Below are positions 58,365-64,000 of a stretch of 64,000 bases of DNA, in pieces. The translations under genes and the position numbers were made by a program. The first letter of the stretch is position 1. Each line of letters begins with the position of its first letter. The notes beneath the pieces are model-generated. The model saw only the letters and a program-made list of their open reading frames with translations. It had not been told where the DNA came from and made no database searches. Source of the DNA: JADJOM01 sp963817435 (lineage in GTDB: Bacteria > Gemmatimonadota > Gemmatimonadetes > Gemmatimonadales > GWC2-71-9); the NCBI GenBank assembly GCA_963817435.1, contig CAWFNY010000003.1, positions 248,001 through 312,000 of the forward strand, read 5' to 3'.

Positions 58365-59173
58365 GGCTGCACCTCCGGAATGGCGGGTTCAGCTGTTGCC
58401 TGCAGCGCCTCGACACGCCTCATGAGTTCCTGCGCCACCGCCAGATAGCTCTTGGCTCCGACCGACTGGATATCGTAGAGCAGAATCGGCTTGCCGAAGC
58501 TGGGAGCTTCCGCCAGACGCACGTTCCTCGGAATCACGGTCGGGAACATGCGGGCGCCAAAATACTCCTTGGCGTCTGTCGCCACCTGTCGGCAGAGGTT
58601 CACCCGCGAGTCGTACATGGTCAGAAGCACCCCGTCGATGGCGAGTCGCGGATTGAAATTCTGCTGCACCAGCTTGATGGTATTGAGGAGCTGCGAGATG
58701 CCCTCGAGCGCGTAGTACTCGCACTGGATCGGGATGATCACACCGTCGGCCGCTGCGAGGACGTTGAGCGTGATCAGGCCGAGCGAGGGCGGACAGTCGA
58801 TCAGCACGAATTCATAGGCGTCGCGCGCGGATTCCAGCGCGCGGCGCATCACGCCCTCGCGCTGCGCCCGTTCCACCAGCTCGAGTTCGGCGCCGACGAG
58901 ATCCTGGGTGGCAGGGAGAATGTCCAGATAGGGGAGCGCCGGATCCTTGACGATGACATCGACCAGGGGCCGTCCCTCGATCAGGACATCGTAGAGCGCA
59001 TAACGAAGCTGATCCCGCCGTACCCCGACGCCGCTGGTCGCGTTGCCCTGGGGGTCGGCGTCGACGAGCAGCGTCCTGCGCTCTGAAATGGCCAGAGAGG
59101 CGGCGAGGTTCACCGCAGTGGTCGTCTTGCCGACGCCACCTTTCTGGTTCGCGATCGCGATGATTCTGGCCAT
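58361..59173 (-). CDS. parA: Chromosome partitioning ATPase ParA (Soj)
   Basis: 270 residues. Deviant Walker A KGGVGKTTTAVNLAASL (residues 11-17 KGGVGKT), Walker A' DADPQGNATSG and Walker B VLIDCPPSLGLITLNVL are all complete. ParA binds DNA nonspecifically as an ATP dimer and is displaced by ParB, pulling origins apart. No N-terminal HTH extension, so chromosomal type. A short A+T-rich leader (59174-59210) with TGTAA/TTACA arms precedes the ATG. It is followed by parB, M23 and bactofilin genes. Confidence 0.95.
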   Translation of the reverse strand: MARIIAIANQKGGVGKTTTAVNLAASLAISERRTLLVDADPQGNATSGVGVRRDQLRYALYDVLIEGRPLVDVIVKDPALPYLDILPATQDLVGAELELVERAQREGVMRRALESARDAYEFVLIDCPPSLGLITLNVLAAADGVIIPIQCEYYALEGISQLLNTIKLVQQNFNPRLAIDGVLLTMYDSRVNLCRQVATDAKEYFGARMFPTVIPRNVRLAEAPSFGKPILLYDIQSVGAKSYLAVAQELMRRVEALQATAEPAIPEVQP

Positions 59174-59376
59174 ATGTAAGTTCTTTATTTACAATGATAT
59201 ACAGGACAAACGATCGAATGATCTGCCACCGGGAATCCGAGCGCCTCAAGGATAAATCAATATACAGCGCGGGGATCGGCAGCGAAATGCCGGAATTCCC
59301 CTGCGGGGGGTTTCCCTCGTCACGGCGGATTCAACGCGGATGGGGGAGGGGCAGGAACTGGGACCGTCTCGACGAG

Positions 59377-59392
59377 TGTTTCACGTGAAACA
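59377..59392. promoter_or_regulatory. parS site 1 (ParB binding)
   Basis: A perfect 16-bp palindrome TGTTTCACGTGAAACA, identical to the parS consensus. Confidence 0.95.
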
Positions 59393-59435
59393 AGCCGATC
59401 GCTGCAGGGCCACGAGACGGAGTTGGCCGGGCATC

Positions 59436-59451
59436 TGTTTCACGTGAAACG
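59436..59451. promoter_or_regulatory. parS site 2 (ParB binding)
   Basis: TGTTTCACGTGAAACG, matching the consensus in 15 of 16 positions, 59 bp from site 1. Both lie between parA and mnmG. Confidence 0.93.
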
Positions 59452-59468
59452 GGATCAAGGCCCCCCTT

Positions 59469-61343
59469 TCATGAGGCGCAGAGATCCCTATTCCTGCGCC
59501 ACTTGATCACCTCGATCACGAGGCTCTGCAGATCGCTGGGAGAAACGCCGGGGATACGACCTGCCTGACCCAGCGTCTCCGGCATGACGGAGGCGAGCTT
59601 CTCCCGACTCTCGTAGGAGAGCGTGGCGAACGAGGTGAAGGGCAACTCCTGCGGAAGCGCGAAATCTTCCATCAGGCTCAGCCGACGGACATTCTCACGC
59701 TCCCTGAGCAGGTAGCCCGCATACTTCAACTCGATGTCGGCCCACTCGGCGAACTCAGCACCACCCGGCCAGTCTGCTGCCAGCAGCAGGTCGCGCAGGG
59801 GGACCTCTGGACGGCGAGCAATCTCGGAGATTCTCGTGGGGCTGGAGATTGGGGAAGTAGTCCTCGCCAGCAGCGACGGATTCGCGGCCCCCGGCTGAAT
59901 CGAGGTTTCCTCGGCAAACCGCAACGCTGCCTCCTCGGCCAATAACCGTGCACGGCTGGAAGCGATCTCCTCTGGGGACAGCAGCCCGAGCCGTTCCGAA
60001 ACCGGCAGCAACCGGCGAAGAGCATTGTCCTGGCGGAGAAGCAGCCGAAACTCAGCCCGTGAGGTAAAGAGCCGATATGGCTCGTCCACGCCTCGGATCA
60101 CGATGTCATCGATCAGCACTCCCAGCATCGCCTCGTCCCGTCGGAGGACCAATGGGAGTTCCCCGCGGACGGCAAGCGCGGCGTTGATTCCCGCCATCAG
60201 CCCCTGGCCGGCCGCCTCCTCGTAACCCGTCGTCCCGTTTACCTGCCCTGCGAAGTACAGCCGCTCGACCACCCTGGACTCGAGCGAGGGGTGAAGTTGG
60301 GTTGGCGGCTGGTAATCGTATTCGATGGCGTAGCCAGGCCTGGTCATCCGGGCGGTCTCGAGGCCAGGAACCGCGTGCAGCATCTCGACCTGAACAGCCA
60401 TCGGCAGCGAGGTCGAAAGACCGTTCACGTAAAGCTCGGCCGTCTCGAGGCCCTCCGGCTCGAGGAAGACCTGGTGGCGCTCCGCGTCGGGAAACTTCAC
60501 GACCTTGTCCTCAATGCTCGGACAATAGCGCGGGCCAAGGCCGCTGATCGCGCCACCATACAGGGCCGACTCCTGAAGATGCGCGGCGATGATGTCTCTG
60601 ACCTCCGGACCCGCCCATCCCAGGTAACAGGGGAGCTGGGGAAGCCGTGGCGTGCGATGCCGGAACCCGAACCAGAAAGGATCCTGGTCTCCGTCCTGCC
60701 GCTGGAATCGCGTGAGGTCGACGCTCCGACCATCGATTCTCGGGGGAGTTCCCGTCTTGAATCGTTCTATTGTAACTCCATGTGCCACAAGCGCTTGAGA
60801 CAATTCAACCGATGGCTGATCCCCAGCCCGGCCAGCCGGAATCTGTGTGTCCAGACCCAGATGGATCCGGCCCCGCAGGAAAGTCCCTGCCGTGACGACA
60901 ACGGCGGACGCAGAGAATCGCGCCCCTTCCCTGGTGCCGATGCTCCGAATCCTGCCTTGCCTAACTTGAAGATCGGTGACGGTTCCCTGGAGAAAGTCGA
61001 GGCCCCGCTGCTGCTCGAGCAGGCTGCGCACCGCCCGTCGATAGAGACCTCGATCGCATTGCGCCCGGGGGGACCAGACCGCCGGACCCTTGGACCTGTT
61101 CAGCATCCGGAACTGGATCGCCGCCATGTCCGTCGCTCGCGCCATGATTCCGCCGAGGGCGTCGATCTCGCGCACCACGGTGCCTTTGGCAATCCCGCCG
61201 ATGGCGGGGTTGCACGACATCTGGCCGATCGTCTCGAGATTCTGGGTGAGCAGCAACGTCCTCGCGCCGAGCCGCGCCGCTGCGCTCGCGGCCTCTGCGC
61301 CGGCGTGGCCGCCCCCGATCACGATCACGTCGTAGTGTTGCAT
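59469..61343 (-). CDS. mnmG: tRNA uridine-5-carboxymethylaminomethyl modification enzyme MnmG (GidA)
   Basis: 624 residues, family length. N-terminal FAD motif DVIVIGGGHAGAEAASAAARLG, then CNPAIGGIAKG, RGLYRRAV, AGTFLRG and the C-terminal RAEFRLLLRQDNALRRL. With MnmE it adds carboxymethylaminomethyl to U34 of tRNAs. Start at 61343: the TAGCTT box ends 7 nt before it, and the family N-terminus begins here. In many bacteria rsmG follows mnmG before parA; here it does not, and the parS sites take its place. Confidence 0.95.
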   Translation of the reverse strand: MQHYDVIVIGGGHAGAEAASAAARLGARTLLLTQNLETIGQMSCNPAIGGIAKGTVVREIDALGGIMARATDMAAIQFRMLNRSKGPAVWSPRAQCDRGLYRRAVRSLLEQQRGLDFLQGTVTDLQVRQGRIRSIGTREGARFSASAVVVTAGTFLRGRIHLGLDTQIPAGRAGDQPSVELSQALVAHGVTIERFKTGTPPRIDGRSVDLTRFQRQDGDQDPFWFGFRHRTPRLPQLPCYLGWAGPEVRDIIAAHLQESALYGGAISGLGPRYCPSIEDKVVKFPDAERHQVFLEPEGLETAELYVNGLSTSLPMAVQVEMLHAVPGLETARMTRPGYAIEYDYQPPTQLHPSLESRVVERLYFAGQVNGTTGYEEAAGQGLMAGINAALAVRGELPLVLRRDEAMLGVLIDDIVIRGVDEPYRLFTSRAEFRLLLRQDNALRRLLPVSERLGLLSPEEIASSRARLLAEEAALRFAEETSIQPGAANPSLLARTTSPISSPTRISEIARRPEVPLRDLLLAADWPGGAEFAEWADIELKYAGYLLRERENVRRLSLMEDFALPQELPFTSFATLSYESREKLASVMPETLGQAGRIPGVSPSDLQSLVIEVIKWRRNRDLCAS

Positions 61344-61350
61344 GGAGGAG

Positions 61351-61356
61351 AAGCTA
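61351..61356 (-). promoter_or_regulatory. -10 box TAGCTT for mnmG
   Basis: On the minus strand TAGCTT ends 7 nt before the mnmG ATG, with no ribosome site between. Confidence 0.55.
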
Positions 61357-61409
61357 CTCCCGGGTGCACGGAGCCGGGAAGGTCGAAACACGCCGCCATG
61401 AAAACCGAC

Positions 61410-61436
61410 GGGGGCGGGCCGCGCTGGCCCGCCCCC
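61410..61436 (-). terminator. Rho-independent terminator of the ABC-2 exporter operon
   Basis: An 11-bp perfect stem (61410-61420 with 61426-61436) and a 5-nt loop, 28 nt after the permease stop on the minus strand, followed by GTCGGTTTTC. Confidence 0.75.
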
Positions 61437-61463
61437 TCTGGTTGCCGTCGCCCAGGCCCGGCG

Positions 61464-62759
61464 TCAGGCCGTACGAACCCAGCGCCAGAGCTCAGCGAAG
61501 CTCGGCTTCTTGCCGTACGAAAGAATCCCAACCCGGTAGATGCGGGCCGCCACCCACACGACGGCGAGAATGCCGACGAGCAGCGCCAGGAGCGCCCCCA
61601 CGACTTCCGGCAGCGGCAGCGGCGTCAGGGCGTACCGCACGGGCAGCACCAGCGCGGTGAAGAACGGAATGAAGGTGACAACCTTGGCCAGCGTGGAGTT
61701 GGGATCATTGACCAGTCCGAACATCAGGATCATGCCGGCCACAACCAGCATCGTGACCGGAGTCGCGGTCTGTTGAGCCTCCTGCTGGGTATTGCACATC
61801 GAGCCGACGGCGGCATAGATGCTCGCGTAGAAGAAGAATCCGAGCAGGAAGCAGAGCAGGATGACCGCCACCAGGGCGACCGAGACCTCGGGAAGCTGAA
61901 AACCCGTCGGTGCGGCCCCGGCCGGCCCCTGCTGACTGAGCATCGAACTGACGAAGAGACCCGTCCCGAGCCAGATACCCATCTGCAGCAAGCCGGCCGC
62001 ACCGACGCCAACCACCTTGCCCATCAGCAGGTCGAATGGGCGAAGGCTCGAAACCAGGATCTCCACGATCCGATTGGTCTTCTCTTCCATCACGGCGCTG
62101 CTCACCTGAATCCCGTAGAAGAGCAGGGCGAAATACATCAGCATGTCGATGAAATACGCCAGCAGAAATGTCTGTTCCCCGCTCTGGGCCGTCGCATGGC
62201 CGCCGGTCACTCGAGTGGTCTGCAGCGAGAACCTGACCAGCGCCGCAGCTACTACGCTCGAGTCCAATCGCATCCGTTCGAGGCGGACGGCGAGCAACGC
62301 CGGTTCAACGGCACGTTCGATCGCGGTCGTGATCCGAGGACTGGCCACATTGGAACCGAGATAGGTGGCCTTCCCGCTATCCACGGACAGGTCGTCGAGG
62401 ATCAGCACGCCCTGAGGCGCCCCCGGTGGTGGGTGGGAGAGTCCCATACGGAAAACCAGGGAATCACGCACCGCCGACCAGCCCGACCCCGCCTCTATCC
62501 GCTCCACTGAAAACTGGGCCGCGCCGCCCTCCCCGGCCTTCACCGCTTCCAGCGCGGTGGCGACCCGCTGTCCGACGGCACTCTGAGTCCGGTCGAGAAC
62601 CACGATGCGCTGGGCGCCGGTCTCCCGCTCGAGGAGCAACCGAGGCAGCAACCCGAACCCGATCCATAGCGCCGGAACGAGCACTGTCCCGAGGATGAAT
62701 GCCCGGGTGCGCACCCGCTCGATGAATTCGCGCCGGATGACCGCGAGGATCTTGTTCAT
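61464..62759 (-). CDS. ABC-2 type exporter permease (NatB-like)
   Basis: 431 residues. The first helix lies near residues 20-45 (FILGTVLVPALWIGFGLLPRLLL), then a periplasmic domain of about 150 residues, then about five helices in the C-terminal half, including MEEKTNRIVEILVSSLRPFDLLMGKVVGVG, the ABC-2 signature segment. This layout is that of NatB/YhaP-like permeases that export ions or small molecules with a separate ATPase. It overlaps the ATPase stop by 4 nt. A strong terminator follows at 61410. Confidence 0.88.
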   Translation of the reverse strand: MNKILAVIRREFIERVRTRAFILGTVLVPALWIGFGLLPRLLLERETGAQRIVVLDRTQSAVGQRVATALEAVKAGEGGAAQFSVERIEAGSGWSAVRDSLVFRMGLSHPPPGAPQGVLILDDLSVDSGKATYLGSNVASPRITTAIERAVEPALLAVRLERMRLDSSVVAAALVRFSLQTTRVTGGHATAQSGEQTFLLAYFIDMLMYFALLFYGIQVSSAVMEEKTNRIVEILVSSLRPFDLLMGKVVGVGAAGLLQMGIWLGTGLFVSSMLSQQGPAGAAPTGFQLPEVSVALVAVILLCFLLGFFFYASIYAAVGSMCNTQQEAQQTATPVTMLVVAGMILMFGLVNDPNSTLAKVVTFIPFFTALVLPVRYALTPLPLPEVVGALLALLVGILAVVWVAARIYRVGILSYGKKPSFAELWRWVRTA

Positions 62760-63709
62760 GCGACCTCCCCGCGGGCGACCGGGTGGGCGGCCTCGGCGCC
62801 GACCTTGGCGATGAAGATCGATTGCAGCGAGGGCTCCACCACTTCGAAGCGGGACAGCCCGACGTCCTGAGTCACGAGCGCCTTCAACAGCCGCTCAGGA
62901 TCCGCCCCCGGAGCCAGCCCGACCTCCGCGCTCGCGCCGGAGTCGTCCACGGTGGCGACCATGGACCGATCGTTCAGGACGCTGCGAGCCGCCTGGGCGT
63001 TGCGGGTGAAGGTGAGCGCCACGTGGGTCTTCCCTCCCTCCCGCTTGACCTGGGCCATGGTCCCGTCCACGACCTTCTCACCCCGTGCGATGATCACGAC
63101 GTGGTCGCACATCTTTTCCGCGTGCTCCATGATGTGCGTCGAGAACAGCACCGTCCGTCCGCTTCTGGCCACATCCACGACGATGTCCCTCATCACCTGG
63201 CTGTTGACAGGGTCGAGCCCGCTGAACGGCTCATCCAGAATCACCAGTTCGGGATCGTGCTGGAGGGCGCCGGCAAACTGCACCTTCTGCTGCATTCCCT
63301 TCGAGAGATCCGAGACTTTCCGGAGTCCCCAATCAGCCAGTCCAAGCCGCTCCAGCCATGTCCTGGCGCGCTTCCTGGCATCCCATCTTGAGATGCCCTT
63401 TGCCTCGGCGAGAAACGCCAGTTGGTCCAGCACCCGCATCTTCGGGTAGAGACCCCGCTCCTCGGGGAGGTATCCGATTCGACCCGACAGCTCCCGCCCG
63501 GTGCCCGTGCCGCCGAAGAGCACGACCGTTCCCTCGTCCGGCGTGATGATGTTGAGGAGCATACGGATCGTGGTCGTCTTCCCGGCACCGTTGGGGCCGA
63601 GGAGCCCGAAGATCCCCCCCTTGGCTACCGCCAGGGACAACTCACGGACGGCAACGTGCCCGGCGAATCGCTTGCTGACGCGATCAACCGCGATGACTGG
63701 CGTGGTCAT
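62756..63709 (-). CDS. ABC transporter ATPase (NatA-like)
   Basis: 317 residues from the ATG at 63709 (AGGGAAA upstream). Walker A GPNGAGKTTTIRML, signature DLSKGMQQKVQ, Walker B LVILDEPFSGLDPV and the H-loop STHIMEHAE are intact. A C-terminal region of about 90 residues follows, typical of the NatA/CcmA group. It energises the ABC-2 permease encoded next. Codons extending upstream to 63793 are in frame but lack support. Confidence 0.92.
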   Translation of the reverse strand: MTTPVIAVDRVSKRFAGHVAVRELSLAVAKGGIFGLLGPNGAGKTTTIRMLLNIITPDEGTVVLFGGTGTGRELSGRIGYLPEERGLYPKMRVLDQLAFLAEAKGISRWDARKRARTWLERLGLADWGLRKVSDLSKGMQQKVQFAGALQHDPELVILDEPFSGLDPVNSQVMRDIVVDVARSGRTVLFSTHIMEHAEKMCDHVVIIARGEKVVDGTMAQVKREGGKTHVALTFTRNAQAARSVLNDRSMVATVDDSGASAEVGLAPGADPERLLKALVTQDVGLSRFEVVEPSLQSIFIAKVGAEAAHPVARGEVA

Positions 63710-63855
63710 ATTTTCCCTGGGATGAATGAAGCGCGGGCATCTACGCTGGCCGGGTTGGGGAGGTTTCGGCCCGTCAGGGCCCCACCGGAACATGGCAGGA
63801 ATTCATGGTGGCGGGAGGGGGTAACCCGACTCTGGCCCGTCGGCGTGCCGAGTCC

Positions 63856-63861
63856 TATAAT
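63856..63861 (+). promoter_or_regulatory. Consensus -10 box TATAAT for the ferredoxin gene
   Basis: A perfect TATAAT ends 6 nt before the ATG at 63868, the clearest leaderless start in the window. Confidence 0.7.
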
Positions 63862-63867
63862 TGCGCC

Positions 63868-64000
63868 ATGCCCTACCGCATCAGTGTCAATCGAGAACTC
63901 TGCGAGAGCAATGCGGAGTGTGTCTCGCTGGCTCCCGCTGTCTTCGAGCTCGACGACGAGGAGCTCTGCGTCGTCGTGGACCCCGAAGGTGCCAAGGACA
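63868..64000 (+). CDS. Small ferredoxin, 5' part only (cut by window end)
   Basis: 44 codons are visible. After MPYRISVNRELC comes ESNAECVSLAPAVFELDDEELC, the pattern of single-cluster [3Fe-4S]/[4Fe-4S] ferredoxins (first Cys at residue 12, next at 18, then A-P-x-x-F-E-L-D). These are often partners of cytochromes P450 or other oxidoreductases. The third ligand Cys should lie beyond the window. Length and family are therefore only partly tested. Confidence 0.75.
   Translation, partial: MPYRISVNRELCESNAECVSLAPAVFELDDEELCVVVDPEGAKD

Noticed and set aside
59174..59468. Origin of replication
   Set aside because: The region has parS sites and is A+T-rich at one end, but I see no cluster of DnaA boxes (TTATNCACA). 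dnaA and dnaN are absent from the window.
1..64000. tRNA, rRNA and insertion sequences
   Set aside because: No GGTTCGAATCC-like T-arm in a cloverleaf context, no rRNA segments and no transposase or terminal repeats were seen.

Overview
The window is GC-rich (roughly two thirds G+C by eye) and densely coded. It holds about 67 protein genes, one gene remnant, and no rRNA, tRNA, CRISPR array or insertion sequence that I can see. The cell is clearly diderm: there are many lipobox lipoproteins, a TonB-dependent receptor, a second outer-membrane barrel, a Tat-type Rieske protein, Sco/CtaG copper-oxidase assembly factors and a bactofilin. Gene style and content fit Gemmatimonadota best, but that is an inference and the window has no phylogenetic marker such as rRNA. 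A striking property is that at least 12 genes have a TANNNT -10 box only 6-9 nt upstream of the start codon, which suggests widespread leaderless transcription. The neighbourhood of parA, parB, mnmG and two parS sites suggests that the right end lies in the chromosomal origin region.

Layout. 1-2062 (minus): a peptide-type ABC substrate-binding lipoprotein (cut by the window edge) and a DinB-family protein. 2370-8432 (plus): two paralogous lipoproteins with Asp/His-rich tails flanking a cation diffusion facilitator, then a sigma-54 activator with a degenerate receiver domain, another lipoprotein and a TPR protein. 8465-10865 (minus): a four-gene electron-transfer candidate, a Rieske protein with three small membrane proteins rich in positionally conserved histidines. 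11109-23920: housekeeping and miscellaneous genes (YbjQ, an EF-G paralogue, a B12-binding radical SAM protein, an aminotransferase, an ABC exporter next to a 64-bp tandem repeat, DUF421, SDR, a BFD-like protein, a hybrid-less histidine kinase).

24070-43900 is effectively a metal island. 24070-30653 carries a zinc/manganese-type uptake locus: small envelope protein, outer-membrane barrel, binding protein, permease, a second paralogous small envelope protein, and a TonB receptor, with no ATPase gene. 30680-32000 has a Ni/Co-type permease bracketed by a CdiI-like immunity gene and a decayed copy of its 3' end. 32388-38814 is copper supply to cytochrome oxidase: PCuAC, CopC, a CocE-type hydrolase, CopD, three tandem Sco proteins and CtaG. 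40542-43900 is copper detoxification: HMA chaperone, cupredoxin, CopA ATPase and the CsoR repressor.

43917-50696 holds a deoxyhypusine-synthase-like protein, a LOG-family protein, a class V aminotransferase and, divergently, a packed operon with NDH-2, epoxyqueuosine reductase, a VOC protein and PlsC. 50874-56119 (minus) is a BMP/nucleoside-type ABC uptake operon with a Nif3-family gene inside it. 56230-59173 (minus) is parA-parB-LytM peptidase-bactofilin, a segregation-plus-cell-shape operon. Two parS sites lie directly upstream, followed by mnmG without an adjacent rsmG. The window ends with an ABC-2 exporter pair and the start of a small ferredoxin gene with a textbook TATAAT box 6 nt before its ATG.
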